Assembly: GCA_003612395.1 (NCBI GenBank)
Contig: RAYQ01000005.1
Location: forward strand, 186,001 to 250,000
Length of the DNA stretch: 64,000 nt
DNA from: Parablautia intestinalis
GTDB lineage: Bacteria > Bacillota > Clostridia > Lachnospirales > Lachnospiraceae
Reading direction: 5' to 3'
Part shown: positions 7,928-17,484 of the stretch, piece after piece
Numbering within the stretch: position 1 is the stretch's first letter
Layout: each line of letters begins with the position of its first letter
Translations under genes and position numbers: made by a program
The notes under the pieces: generated by a model
Databases searched by the model: none
Told to the model about the DNA's origin: nothing
Seen by the model: only the letters and a program-made list of their open reading frames with translations

Positions 7928-8740
7928 ATGGATAAACATAAAGCAATACCGCAAGGTTATATGACCGTTGGTGAAATTGCAAAAAAAATGGACGTTACTG
8001 TACGGACCTTACAACATTACGACACGCAGGGCCTGCTTTCCCCATCTGCCATGAGTGAAGGAGGGCGCAGGTTATATACAGATAAAGACATCGTAAAGCT
8101 TCACCAGGTTTTGTCTCTCAAACATTTAGGCTTCTCTTTGAACGACATAAAGAATCGGCTTATTCCGCTTGATACACCGGCTGAAATTGCTGACATCCTC
8201 ATGGAGCAGGCTGCCGCCCTCAGGCAAAAAATAGAAAGCCTGTCTGAATCGCTCCGGGAATTGGAAGTACTGCGGGAGGAAGTCCTTCAAATGCAGTCAG
8301 TTGATTTCAAAAAATATGCTGATATTATTGTGAATTTGCAGATGAAAAATGATTTCTATTGGCTGATTAAACATTTTGATGACCAGACGCTTGACCATAT
8401 CCGCAGCCATTTTGATAAAGATAGCGGAATGGCATTTATGAACACTTTCATGCAGCTTCAAAACGAAGCAATAAGACTTCAAAATGCAAATGTTCCTGCA
8501 GATAGTGATGAGGGACAGAATTTTGCAAAAGCCTATTGGGATATGATTACGGATTTCACTGGCGGAGATATGAGTATGCTTCCCAGACTGATTGCATTAG
8601 GGCAGTTTCAAAATACAGACCATAAATGGCAGGAGGTTCAGACTATTGCTAACGGATATGTTGAACAGGCATTAGGCGTTTATTTTTCCCGTTTAGGCGT
8701 TGACCCGTTTCAAAGGGGAAGTGAGGAGGAAACAGAATGA
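7928..8740 (+). CDS. MerR-family transcriptional regulator with long effector region
   Basis: 270 residues from ATG 7928 (GGGAGG upstream). The N-terminal winged helix reads MTVGEIAKKMDVTVRTLQHY with the wing GGRRLYTDKDIVKLHQVL, followed by a coiled-coil dimer helix rich in Leu/Glu (LRQKIESLSESLRELEVL) and a roughly 130-residue C-terminal part like TipA/Mta-type multidrug regulators. It overlaps the ABC ATPase start as ATGA, so the three genes 7928-10262 form one operon that it probably controls through the 19-bp-spacer promoter in front of it. Confidence 0.85.
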   Translation: MDKHKAIPQGYMTVGEIAKKMDVTVRTLQHYDTQGLLSPSAMSEGGRRLYTDKDIVKLHQVLSLKHLGFSLNDIKNRLIPLDTPAEIADILMEQAAALRQKIESLSESLRELEVLREEVLQMQSVDFKKYADIIVNLQMKNDFYWLIKHFDDQTLDHIRSHFDKDSGMAFMNTFMQLQNEAIRLQNANVPADSDEGQNFAKAYWDMITDFTGGDMSMLPRLIALGQFQNTDHKWQEVQTIANGYVEQALGVYFSRLGVDPFQRGSEEETE

Positions 8741-9546
8741 ATGAGGCTATAAATATCAGCAGCTTAACAAAAAGTTATGGTACGCACACTGTACTAAAAG
8801 GCCTGGATTTTTGCGTACGGCAAGGAGAAATTTTTGCTCTGCTCGGCATAAATGGCGCAGGCAAGACCACATCCCTTGAATGTATAGAGGGTTTAAGAAA
8901 CTATGACAGCGGAAGCATTACTATAAATGGAATCATGGGCATTCAATTACAGTCGGCTTCTTTGCCAAAATACATGAAAGCGCTGGAAGCTGTAAAGCTG
9001 TTTGCCAAATGGAATAAGACATCTCCTGACAGGGCAGCGCTTGAAGCTCTCGGTATTTATGAACTTGCAAAAAAGTCGTATTATCAATTATCAACCGGGC
9101 AAAAGCGGCGGCTCCATCTGGCGCTTGCCTTAACACGAAATCCGGATATTTTGTTCCTTGATGAACCAACCGCAGGACTTGATGTTGAGGGACAAATATC
9201 TTTACATGAACAAATCCGCCAGTTAAAAGCAATCGGAAAGACAATCATATTAGCAAGCCATGATATGGCAGAGGTCGAAAAGCTATGTGACCGGATTGCC
9301 ATTCTTTCCGGCGGCAAAATTGCCTTTATCGGAACTGTCGAACAACTGGGCGAAGCAATGGGAAAACATTATAATATCACAATCCAAACTGAAAATGGAG
9401 CCGAAAGATATGAATTGGAAAATATCGGGGATTCTTTGCTTTCGCTGCTCATGCAGTACAGAGCAAAAGGAGAAACTGTCACAGATATTCAGATAGACCG
9501 GGGTTCGCTAGAACAGCACTTTATAAAAATTGCAAAGGGGGATTAA
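8737..9546 (+). CDS. ABC transporter ATPase (ABC-2 export type)
   Basis: 269 residues with Walker A GINGAGKTT, signature LSTGQKRR, Walker B ILFLDEPTAGLD and the H-loop LASHDMAEVEKLCD. The signature has STGQ rather than SGGQ, as in CcmA/DrrA-type exporters. It pairs with the permease directly downstream (2-base gap). Probable role: export of a drug, peptide or lipid, substrate unknown. Confidence 0.88.
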   Translation: MNEAINISSLTKSYGTHTVLKGLDFCVRQGEIFALLGINGAGKTTSLECIEGLRNYDSGSITINGIMGIQLQSASLPKYMKALEAVKLFAKWNKTSPDRAALEALGIYELAKKSYYQLSTGQKRRLHLALALTRNPDILFLDEPTAGLDVEGQISLHEQIRQLKAIGKTIILASHDMAEVEKLCDRIAILSGGKIAFIGTVEQLGEAMGKHYNITIQTENGAERYELENIGDSLLSLLMQYRAKGETVTDIQIDRGSLEQHFIKIAKGD

Positions 9547-9548
9547 CA

Positions 9549-10262
9549 ATGGGCGCTTTTTTGTACGGAGTTTCTTTACAGTGGAAGTTAGATATAAGGA
9601 GTAAGACATTACTTATCACCTGCTATATCGTGCCGCTTTTGTTCTTTGCAATTATAGGCGGTGTCTTTACATCCGTCATGCCGGAAGCGAGGTATACGCT
9701 TATTCAGTCAATGACTGTATTTGGTGTGACTATGGGAGCGCTTATTGGTCTGCCGCCCTCTCTTGTTGAAATTTACAGCAGCGATATTAAAAAGGTTTAC
9801 AAAGCGAATGGCGTCCCGTTAATCTCTGGTCTTGCTTTAACCAATATCTCAGCATATATCCATTTGTTCCTTATGAGCATTATTTTATATATTGCCGCAC
9901 CACTTATTTTTCAAGCTGAAATACCGGAAAATCCCGGGAGGTATTTCATCAGCCTTGCCGTTTTTATTGCGGTTTCTCTATGTATTGCCAGTATCATTGG
10001 TCTGGCAGTAAAAGACCAGGCAAAAACATCTATGTTTTCTATTATTGTTTTTTTACCGTCAATCATGCTTTCCGGAATTATGTTTCCGATTGAATTACTT
10101 CCAAAAGCATTTGAAACAACAGGAAAACTATTTCCGGCTGCATGGGGATATAAACTGATGACAGAGAATACCTTTAGGTTTGGAAGCCTTTTGCCACTAC
10201 TTTTGATTTTTGTCTTAGCTGCTGTTACATGCAATATTCTGTTACGAAGAGTTGATAAATAG
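9549..10262 (+). CDS. ABC-2 type permease
   Basis: 237 residues, six hydrophobic segments in the ABC-2 order (TLLITCYIVPLLFFAIIGG, the TVFGVTMGALIGLP block, the helix pair around HLFLMSIILYIAAPLIF, and MLSGIMFPIELLPKAFE near the end). It partners the ATPase upstream. The FPIELLP block near residue 175 is typical of drug-export permeases. Confidence 0.82.
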   Translation: MGAFLYGVSLQWKLDIRSKTLLITCYIVPLLFFAIIGGVFTSVMPEARYTLIQSMTVFGVTMGALIGLPPSLVEIYSSDIKKVYKANGVPLISGLALTNISAYIHLFLMSIILYIAAPLIFQAEIPENPGRYFISLAVFIAVSLCIASIIGLAVKDQAKTSMFSIIVFLPSIMLSGIMFPIELLPKAFETTGKLFPAAWGYKLMTENTFRFGSLLPLLLIFVLAAVTCNILLRRVDK

Positions 10263-10430
10263 CAAACCCTGCCGGATTGTTCAAGTTCCCTTTTGATGAA
10301 CGGAAAGTATAAGAAATCTCTTTAATTTTTGGAAAAACGGATATATAATAAAGCAACGGCAAATCGGAATTTGGGCGGTATTCAAAATGAAAGCATTCTC
10401 TGATGAAAGAGCTCATAAAGAGTGAATATA

Positions 10431-10464
10431 AGCAGACATTCCGGTTTAAAAAACCGGGTCTGCT
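10431..10464. repeat. Stem-loop between the MerR-ABC operon and the GNAT gene
   Basis: AGCAGAC (10431) pairs with GTCTGCT (10458-10464), and inner CCGGTTT with AAACCGG around an AAA loop; a three-base bulge (att) sits on the left arm. The tail is not T-rich, so factor-independent termination is doubtful. The rest of the 10263-10572 gap shows nothing clear. Confidence 0.5.
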
Positions 10465-10572
10465 ATATTATGACGATGACAATATTGTTTCTGGAATATT
10501 TTTTGTTATAAGGTTTGTGAAATTCCACTTGATGGAAGAAGTAGATAAATTCAAGAATGGAGGACTTAAAAA

Positions 10573-11121
10573 ATGATATTTGGGGAGAAAAAAATAGCCC
10601 TAAAAGATAATCGGATATGCGTACTTCGGTCTGTTGAAGCAAAAGATGCTGCGGGTATGCTGGAGTATCTTCGAATTGTGTCTTCGGAAACCCCGTTTCT
10701 CCTTAGAAATCAAGATGAAGTCACCTATACCATTGAATCGGAGAAGCAGCTTCTGGAAAACAAAAGAAACAGCCCTCGCGAGATCATGATGGTAGCAGAA
10801 GTGGATGGCGTTATTGCGGGAAATTGCGGAATCGCAACGCACGGAGAGCTGCGCCGCGTTTATCACAGATGCGGTTTTGCAATAGCCATTAAGGAACTTT
10901 ATTGGGATCTCGGTATCGGGTCTGCGATGATGGAGTATGCGTTTTCCCTGGCAAAAGAGATGGGATATGAACAAGCTGAACTGGAAGTGGTTGACGGAAA
11001 TAACCGGGCCAGGCGTTTATATGAGCGATTTGGATTCAAAGAAACCGGAAAGAATTTTCGAGCCCTTAAATATGATGATGGCAGTTATAAAGACGAATAC
11101 AAAATGGTAAAAATCCTTTGA
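10573..11121 (+). CDS. GNAT-family N-acetyltransferase
   Basis: 182 residues. The acetyl-CoA binding loop is ELYWDLGIGSAMMEYAFSLA (motif A, Q/RxxGxG/A-like) with a preceding beta strand CGFAIAIK and the C-terminal VVDGNNRARRLYERFGFKETG block. Closest general type: YhhY/L-amino-acid acetyltransferases. Start supported by GGAGG. Convergent with the HAD gene downstream. Confidence 0.82.
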   Translation: MIFGEKKIALKDNRICVLRSVEAKDAAGMLEYLRIVSSETPFLLRNQDEVTYTIESEKQLLENKRNSPREIMMVAEVDGVIAGNCGIATHGELRRVYHRCGFAIAIKELYWDLGIGSAMMEYAFSLAKEMGYEQAELEVVDGNNRARRLYERFGFKETGKNFRALKYDDGSYKDEYKMVKIL

Positions 11122-11155
11122 TCTTTGCAATTTCCCGTATGTAGATTTCTGATCA

Positions 11156-11992
11156 TCAATCGTAACCGTTTACCGTTATATGCTCCTTAAGCCATTTGGC
11201 TACGCCGTCATTTTCATTGCTTTCAATGATTCCGTCAGCCACCGCTTTTAATTCCTCCACGGCGTTCTCCACCGCATAAGCTTCATCCGATATCTCAAAC
11301 ATCGGGATGTCATTTACAGCGTCCCCAAAGGAGATCACTTTGTCGCATCCCCACATTTTTTTCAGTTTCTTTATGGCGTATGCTTTAGATGCAATGGCAG
11401 GCATAATCTCGCACCAGTATTCCGGTCTGTACAATTCCTGCTGAAGGGTACAGCGGTATTTGTCATTTTGGGAAAAATAATCATAGACCGGCTGCAATTC
11501 TCCTTTTTCGCCAATGCAGGTAAAATAAAACATATCCCCCTGATACAGCTTACCGTCCCCGGTTACAGGGTTTAATCGTCTGTCTCCTTTCCTTCTGCCA
11601 AGGTATCGCCTCACCCCGTCATTTTCCTTTCCGGTCAGCCAGGATACCCTTTCAACGCCGTCTATAAAAGCATAAATCAAAGGGCTGATATGGAAGTTAT
11701 CAAGAACCGCTTTCACTTCGCTCATTTCCTCCGGGGTAAACTTCTCCTGTGAAAGTATTTCTCCCGTATCCGGCTGAAAGATGAAGGCTCCGTTATACGC
11801 AATCACAGGAATTTTCGCAGACAGGCCCTCGGTAACCACTCTGGCGGATACTAAAGATCTGGCTGTAGCGTAAGTAAACAGCATTCCTTTTTCTGTCAAA
11901 TCGTTGATGATTTTTATACTTATAGGATTAATTCGGTCGTTTCTGTTAAGCAGCGTCCCGTCTAAATCTGTCACATACAATATCTTTTCCAT
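11156..11992 (-). CDS. Cof-type HAD hydrolase (class IIB)
   Basis: 278 residues. Motif I is VTDLDGTLLN near residue 7, motif II region IPVIAYNGAFIF, and motifs III/IV are KMWGCDKVISFGDAVNDIPMFE; the IIB cap lies between. Such enzymes dephosphorylate sugar phosphates or similar metabolites. AAAGGA precedes the start. A type-2 leader hairpin lies at 12047-12084 upstream. Confidence 0.87.
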   Translation of the reverse strand: MEKILYVTDLDGTLLNRNDRINPISIKIINDLTEKGMLFTYATARSLVSARVVTEGLSAKIPVIAYNGAFIFQPDTGEILSQEKFTPEEMSEVKAVLDNFHISPLIYAFIDGVERVSWLTGKENDGVRRYLGRRKGDRRLNPVTGDGKLYQGDMFYFTCIGEKGELQPVYDYFSQNDKYRCTLQQELYRPEYWCEIMPAIASKAYAIKKLKKMWGCDKVISFGDAVNDIPMFEISDEAYAVENAVEELKAVADGIIESNENDGVAKWLKEHITVNGYD

Positions 11993-12046
11993 AGTCTTTT
12001 CCTTTACCGATATCCTTTATCCTATTAATTCCCATTCTTGCCGGCA

Positions 12047-12086
12047 GCCCTCAAATTTAGGCGCAGGCACAAATTTGTGATTGATA
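12047..12086 (-). repeat. Leader hairpin repeat (type 2), copy c
   Basis: CAAATTT and AAATTTG arms (on both strands) enclose a GC-rich loop; on the minus strand the hairpin is preceded by TTTTATCAATCA and followed by GGGCTGCCGG and a purine-rich segment. The flanks match the copy at 29.28-29.34 kb. It precedes the HAD gene. Confidence 0.5.
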
Positions 12087-12194
12087 AAATCAGCCGCCTC
12101 ACTCATTGCCAGAAGAAGTCAAGGGCCCTCGCGGCAGCCGCCAAATGGACATGCAGGCATGTCTGCCCCACTCATTGCCCGTGGGAAGTAATTC

Positions 12195-13091
12195 TCATTT
12201 CTTCGCAGCTGCCCGATAGGCTGTAGGTGAACTTCCGATTTCTGCTTTAAAACATTTGCTGAAATAACTTGGACTGGAAAATCCAGACTCCATAGCAATT
12301 TCCGTCACCGGCGTATCTGTAATGGAAAGCCTTTTAGCTGCGGCGAAAATGCGCCGGCGCTGCAAATATTCGGTGGGACTGCAATGAAGATAGCGCTGAA
12401 ATGCCTTCTGGCAGGCGCGCGGACAGATATTCCCCTGCTGCGCAATATCCTTTGTTGTAACCGCCTCTCCCAGATGTTCTTCTACCCAGTGCAGCATATT
12501 TTTCATCCGGTCCTGCGCGTCATCCGTAACCTTCCGTGAAGATATTACCCCGCCCTTTTTCTTTGTCAAAAGACTAATCCGGGACAATGCCCACCGTACG
12601 GCAAATTCATACCCGGCAGGTTCTTCCCTGCATAGACAAAAAGCTTCCTCAAATGCCTTAAAGAATTCCGCATCCTCCGGGTTCTTTCCAAAACTTAGAA
12701 ATGCAGGACCATCCTCCAAAAGGGGCCGCATATAGACAGTATCAAACAAACTGCCGGGCGCCCCTGCCACTATGCCCGGGTCAAACAGCAAAGAGCGAAA
12801 CCAGACAGGTTCTTCTGAAAACTGAAAAGAATGCAGGGCGCCGGAATTAATAAAGCAGCCTTCTCCCCTTTGAAGTTTATAAAGTCCGTCCCCAACGCTT
12901 ATCCTGACACTGCCGTCCAGCAAAAGGAAGATCTCCAGTTCCCGGTGCCAGTGAGGCGGAATATATAAGCTGTGAACAGAATGTTTTTGTGTAGAAGTCT
13001 CGTTAGCCAACAGACCAAACAAAGGCGAAGCATCGTGCAGCACTTCCTGTCTCTGGTCATTCAGATACATATCCGGTCCATATCTTATCAT
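12195..13091 (-). CDS. AraC-family regulator with N-terminal cupin
   Basis: About 298 residues. The N-terminal half is a cupin sensor (PPHWHRELEIFLLLDGSVRI, GEGCFINSGALHSF); the C-terminal 100 residues carry two HTH motifs (TTKDIAQQGNICPRACQKAF and PVTEIAMESGFSSPSYFSKCF). Start at 13091 chosen because GAGG lies 6-10 bases upstream; the ATG at 13103 overlaps that site. It is divergent from the MFS gene at 13371 and probably regulates it. Confidence 0.87.
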   Translation of the reverse strand: MIRYGPDMYLNDQRQEVLHDASPLFGLLANETSTQKHSVHSLYIPPHWHRELEIFLLLDGSVRISVGDGLYKLQRGEGCFINSGALHSFQFSEEPVWFRSLLFDPGIVAGAPGSLFDTVYMRPLLEDGPAFLSFGKNPEDAEFFKAFEEAFCLCREEPAGYEFAVRWALSRISLLTKKKGGVISSRKVTDDAQDRMKNMLHWVEEHLGEAVTTKDIAQQGNICPRACQKAFQRYLHCSPTEYLQRRRIFAAAKRLSITDTPVTEIAMESGFSSPSYFSKCFKAEIGSSPTAYRAAAKK

Positions 13092-13176
13092 ACTAATCCT
13101 CATGCATGTCGCAGGCTTCCTTGCAATACTGCTTAAATAGAAACAGTCTCCAAATTTCGTAGGCAGACACTAATTT
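13092..13176 (-). repeat. Leader repeat (diverged type 2), copy d
   Basis: On the minus strand an AAATT-GTGTCTGCC-AAATTTGG segment is followed by CCTGCGACATGC and ATGAGGATTAG, which supplies the ribosome site of the AraC gene. The same ATGAGGATTA module precedes the regulator start at 45137 and lies in the 29.27-kb copy. Pairing is imperfect. Confidence 0.4.
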
Positions 13177-13370
13177 ATGTCAGTTAGGACTTAGAACTTT
13201 TTTCACAGTATTTCCCACTGCGTTCGCTATAATTATAGTATATGCCGCCATAGTATATGCGTCAATCTTTGTTTACATGTATACTGTAATCACATATTTT
13301 CATAATTGATTTTTTTCTTTTATACATTCTGTCGCAGACTCTGCCTATTATATATGGAGGTAAGATTATC

Positions 13371-14603
13371 ATGAAAAATTTGTTTGCCCGTTACAGGGGC
13401 AGTTACATAAGCTACGTAACTCTCTACTTTTTTGCATACTTTACGCTTGCCATTTTTTCTTCCGTGCTGCCTGTCTATCTTACAGATATTGGCAAATCAG
13501 CAGGGGAAATGTCCTTTATCATGTCCTCCTCCAGCTTCTTTTGCCTGGCGGCAGTGCCTCTTATGGGGTATTTGTGCGACCGCACCCAAAGGCCCCGGCT
13601 TATCAGCAGCATCTTATCGGCAGGTATGGCAGTGGGCTCCCTGGCACTGGCTGCAAGCCAGAAAACCTGGACTCTTTTTCTGCTGCAGGGACTCACCATG
13701 TCATTTTTCAGCGCCACCCAGACGGTATCCGAACAATTAGCTGCCAAAAGCCCCTACCGCTACGGTGTGCTGCGTGTCTGGGGAACTTTGGGCTATGCCA
13801 CAGGAGCCCAGGCATCCGGGCTGGCTGTACAGATATTTCCCGGTCCAATGCTGTTTTTTATGGCAGCTGCTTCCTCGGCGTTTACTGTCTTCGGATATTC
13901 CACTATAGGCGGGAAAGAGATACCCATTCGTCCGGTGGACAAACCGGACACGTTTCCCCTGCATGGGCCTTTTCATAAAGCAGGCTTACCGCCAAAAAAG
14001 ACAGAAAACCATCTGCCTCCTGTCACTTCCTTTTTGCGCGATCCGCGTTTCCTTCTCTATATGTTTATCACCTTTGTTGTAATGGGGTGTGCTGCCGTAA
14101 ACAATACGTATCTGCCCCTGCTTCTCAAGGATTTTAACGTACCCACAGGGGCCATTGGCACAGCCCTGTCTGTGGGTACGCTGGTAGAAATACCTGTAAT
14201 TTTGTTTTCCAACAAATTTATGGACAAATTTTCGAGCAAAACGCTTCTTTTATCCACCATGGTTATTTTTGCGGCACAATATCTGTTTTACTGTACGGCT
14301 GCCGGTCCCTGGGCAGTGATTATTCCCCTTGTTCTGCTAAAGGCCATTGCCACTACTTTAATGATGATGCTTAACTTAAAGGTGGTTCACAATCTGGTTT
14401 TGCCGGGCCTGGCCACAGTTGCCCTGTCCATTGTCAGCGCCTGCAATGGCCTTGGATCCATTATCCTGCAAAATGCTGGCGGTGCCTTTGCGAACCGTTT
14501 CCCCATCCAGTCCCTGTACCTTATTCTGACCGGCTTTGCCCTTCTGTCCCTTTTGCTGTCCCTCTTTTTACGGATAGAAGACAGGGAAAAAGTTTTCGGG
14601 TGA
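13371..14603 (+). CDS. MFS transporter (sugar/nucleoside symporter type)
   Basis: 410 residues, twelve hydrophobic segments. The early LPVYLTDIGKSAGEMSFIMS and loop GYLCDRTQRPRL follow the MFS_1-like/nucleoside-symporter pattern; a hydrophilic central loop lies near residues 185-220. GGAGG precedes the ATG. Divergent AraC regulator upstream suggests inducible expression. Convergent with the next MFS gene, with only 7 bases between the stops. Confidence 0.8.
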   Translation: MKNLFARYRGSYISYVTLYFFAYFTLAIFSSVLPVYLTDIGKSAGEMSFIMSSSSFFCLAAVPLMGYLCDRTQRPRLISSILSAGMAVGSLALAASQKTWTLFLLQGLTMSFFSATQTVSEQLAAKSPYRYGVLRVWGTLGYATGAQASGLAVQIFPGPMLFFMAAASSAFTVFGYSTIGGKEIPIRPVDKPDTFPLHGPFHKAGLPPKKTENHLPPVTSFLRDPRFLLYMFITFVVMGCAAVNNTYLPLLLKDFNVPTGAIGTALSVGTLVEIPVILFSNKFMDKFSSKTLLLSTMVIFAAQYLFYCTAAGPWAVIIPLVLLKAIATTLMMMLNLKVVHNLVLPGLATVALSIVSACNGLGSIILQNAGGAFANRFPIQSLYLILTGFALLSLLLSLFLRIEDREKVFG

Positions 14604-14610
14604 AATTTCA

Positions 14611-15897
14611 TCAATCCGTATATCGGTATTTCCGTAAAATACGCCCAAAAACCAGACATATTGCAGTTCCGGCAACTCCGAGAATAAACATCATCATAGC
14701 GGCCCCGGCCCCCTTGCCGCTGCCAAACAGCGCGGTAAGCAGCCCGGCTCCAAAGTCCGATGCCATAACAGGCTCGCAGACCTTATCTACCATGAAGCCG
14801 CCTATAAATGTACCTAACGGAATGGTAAAAAATTGCAGTGTATTTCTACAGGAATATACCCGTCCCTGCATGTCAACCGGAATCGTTGTCCTTAAAATCA
14901 CATCAAGATTTGCGCTCATAAAAGGAACCGGCAGCCACCCGATTATCTGTCCTAAACACCACAAGGCCGGCGTTCTGCCAAAAGCCAGCAGATAATTCTC
15001 CGTTCCAAGGGAAATCAGCATGGTAAGATAGATTACGCGGATGCGGTTTCGGGGCTTGGGCAGCAGCGTCACAAGAAAGCTCCCTGTCAGCATCGCTATT
15101 CCTGCGCAGGATGTCACAATCCCTAAAACCTTTTCTCCGCCATTTTCCTTTGGCAGTATAAATGCCGGAAGAACCGCGTCAAAGGCGGAAGCCACGAAAT
15201 TTACCCCTGCAAGAAAAAGGATCAGAACAAGGATCAAATCATGATCCCGTAAATATTTAAGGCCGCTTTTTGCCGATTCCCAAAGAGTAAGCCCGCTCTG
15301 CGCACCTTCATCGGAAATGGCAGGAAGTTTTACGCCAAACAATAATGCGCCAAAGGCAATTACAAAGGTGGTCAAATCCACGCAAATTACGCTCTCCATT
15401 CCGCCAAAGGCAAATAGAGCCGTGGCAAAAACAGGATTTAAAATCGTGATCAGCGAGTTGGAAAAAGACCGCATACCGCTTGTTTTCTGAAAATATTTTT
15501 TAGGCGTGATCATGGTCATAGCCACGTCGCTGGCAGGCTGCTGTATGGTATTCATCAAACCGTTTATCATGTTTAAACCGTATATATGTACCGGTTTTAA
15601 TAAATCTGTTTTCAGCAGCGCCAAAACCATAACCGTGCACAAAGCCGCGAATGTATCGCACACCAGCATAACCTTTTTCTTATTCCATTTATCGCTCAGC
15701 GCCCCTGCAAAAATGCTCATCAGTACATAGGGCGCATAAGAGCATATGGATAAAAGCGCCGTCTGCAGGGCGGAACCGGTTTTTTCATAAACCCACAGAG
15801 TTAACGCAAAGCTTGTCATTGCGCTTCCTAACTGCGACAGGCTCTGGGTACTCCACAAAATGATAAATGTCTTTAGATCTTTTATTAAATTTTTCAT
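14611..15897 (-). CDS. MFS transporter (DHA3/macrolide-efflux type)
   Basis: 428 residues from ATG 15897, supported by AAAGGAG upstream; the longer open frame has no site. Features: LWSTQSLSQLGSAMTSFAL in helix 1, SIFAGALSDKWNKKKVML in loop 2-3, and NTIQQPASDVAMTMITPK in the following loop, typical of MefA/enterobactin-exporter-like MFS proteins. Probable role: efflux of a drug or natural product. Confidence 0.82.
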   Translation of the reverse strand: MKNLIKDLKTFIILWSTQSLSQLGSAMTSFALTLWVYEKTGSALQTALLSICSYAPYVLMSIFAGALSDKWNKKKVMLVCDTFAALCTVMVLALLKTDLLKPVHIYGLNMINGLMNTIQQPASDVAMTMITPKKYFQKTSGMRSFSNSLITILNPVFATALFAFGGMESVICVDLTTFVIAFGALLFGVKLPAISDEGAQSGLTLWESAKSGLKYLRDHDLILVLILFLAGVNFVASAFDAVLPAFILPKENGGEKVLGIVTSCAGIAMLTGSFLVTLLPKPRNRIRVIYLTMLISLGTENYLLAFGRTPALWCLGQIIGWLPVPFMSANLDVILRTTIPVDMQGRVYSCRNTLQFFTIPLGTFIGGFMVDKVCEPVMASDFGAGLLTALFGSGKGAGAAMMMFILGVAGTAICLVFGRILRKYRYTD

Positions 15898-16211
15898 ATT
15901 GATACTTTGCTCCTTTGATTTTGTATTTCCATGAGCCCCGGGCAGTCCGCCCTTTGGCTCACTATTTAAAAAATCAGGTGCAAAGCCTGAGGACAAAGTC
16001 TAATGACACAATCCAACAGCCTGATGTAACAACTATGCCTTTTCCTGTCTTTTGACTTACCCTCCATGCGGTGTCCTCAAACCCTGCATGGAGCATCTGC
16101 AATGTATAATACCATATGAAACCTCCGTTTCTGCCCATCGCAACAATCAAGTCCACAAATTAGTAACATGAATTTACTTCTTCAAATTCATTGCTATTCG
16201 CATAAAAATAT

Positions 16212-16241
16212 TTCAAGGACTATGTTACCATAGTCCTTGAA
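16212..16241. terminator. Hairpin with 13-bp perfect stem
   Basis: TTCAAGGACTATG (16212-16224) and CATAGTCCTTGAA (16229-16241) with a TTAC loop. On the minus strand it is followed by ATATTTTTATG, so it may end transcripts from the phosphorylase gene 345 bases upstream. On the plus strand there is no T-run. Confidence 0.55.
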
Positions 16242-16378
16242 TGTAGTGTCACCGCAGCAACGCTGACGCTTTTTGAATGTCCACTTGTTGGCAGGACTCT
16301 TATTTGATAGTATTCTACCAAATAAGATAATTTTGTCAATTACATTTCGGAAATATTTACATACCTACAATTGGTATT

Positions 16379-16492
16379 TTATAAAATTACCTTTTTCACA
16401 AAACCAAAATCAGTATACAATACCATATCTGAATCTGTAATTTGAACGCTGCTACACCCATATTCTTTTGCCTCATTTACAACTCGTGCTTT
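16379..16492 (-). pseudogene. Remnant of a GNAT acetyltransferase C-terminus
   Basis: Minus-strand frame of about 37 codons ending in TAA: it includes NEAKEYGCSSVQITDSD and YTDFGFVKKVIL, the pattern of the last helix and strand of GNAT enzymes (xLYxxFGF). A stop lies directly upstream and there is no start or N-terminal domain. The rest of 15898-16586 holds only the hairpin at 16212. Confidence 0.45.
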
Positions 16493-16586
16493 CCTTTATA
16501 TACTGCCCATAAAGGCAAAAACAAAGGAATATACATATCACTTCACTGTATGAGGCTTGAAAAGCCTTGAAAAAACACATTACCCA

Positions 16587-17354
16587 TTACAATTTCTTTA
16601 CAATTTCGATTGCTGAGATAATTAAATCATATCGGATATTTTTTTGCGTATTCCAGTCTCGGGAATCCCACTCCTCACCGCTCACATCATCACCGGCATA
16701 TAGTAACTGAGCAAGTGGAATATTGTAATACTGAGACACCGCAAAAAAAGCTGCCGCCTCCATTTCCACAGTTATACATCCCTCATTTCGCCTTAATTCA
16801 ACCATATCAGGGGTTTCTCTGTATATAGCATCGCTTGTCCATGTTTTCCCGGTTGTAAATGGAATCCCCATTTGTTCCAGATGCGAAGCAACAGTCCGGG
16901 CCGCCTCTTTATGGCATGCCACTTCACGGGATGGCTCTAAATAATGATAGGATGTCCCCTCATCTCTAACCGCACAGACAGGGATAATGATTTCTCCCAC
17001 TTTACTGTCCTTGGTCAATGCCCCCGCGCCCCCGCAAATTATGAATTTTTCACATCCCATAGCATGTAGTTCTTCAATCGTTACAGCTGCACCCGGCGCA
17101 CCACAAAATGCCATCGTAATACAAAGCTTATCTGCGCCATATCCATATTCATAAATCGGTACATCAAGCACTTCTGAGTTAAGATAACCAATGACAGGAA
17201 GATTATTTTCCGAAACAAACTGTTCCAGTTCCTTCCTGAAAAAGGTAACCACACATCTTTCAGGAAGGCTTTTAGCCAAAAAATTCGCTGCCTGAATAAT
17301 CGGATTTTTACCGGTATCAAATTCACATATAGGATACTTATCTTTCAGTATCAT
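16587..17354 (-). CDS. Nucleoside phosphorylase (PNP/UDP family)
   Basis: 255 residues from ATG 17354, with GAGGT upstream. It carries the family features: FCGAPGAAVTIEELHAMG near residue 85, CGGAGALTKDSKVGEIIIP, and the substrate-binding TVEMEAAAFFAVSQ block with the later GDDVSGEEWDSRDW. Uridine- or purine-nucleoside phosphorolysis is likely; which base cannot be decided. It stands alone. Confidence 0.85.
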   Translation of the reverse strand: MILKDKYPICEFDTGKNPIIQAANFLAKSLPERCVVTFFRKELEQFVSENNLPVIGYLNSEVLDVPIYEYGYGADKLCITMAFCGAPGAAVTIEELHAMGCEKFIICGGAGALTKDSKVGEIIIPVCAVRDEGTSYHYLEPSREVACHKEAARTVASHLEQMGIPFTTGKTWTSDAIYRETPDMVELRRNEGCITVEMEAAAFFAVSQYYNIPLAQLLYAGDDVSGEEWDSRDWNTQKNIRYDLIISAIEIVKKL

Positions 17355-17484
17355 GTCTTTACCTCGATTTTGGTTTGTCAATGGCTCCATTATACCGCAA
17401 TTACTTTCCAGATGGAATAGATTTTACGAAAAATCCATTTCAATGTAATGGACACTATTCCCTCGGTAACTCCCTATACGTGCA

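Noticed and set aside
10431..10464. Terminator after the MerR-ABC operon
   Set aside because: Stem is good but the tail is ATATTATGAC without a T-run, so it is listed only as a stem-loop.
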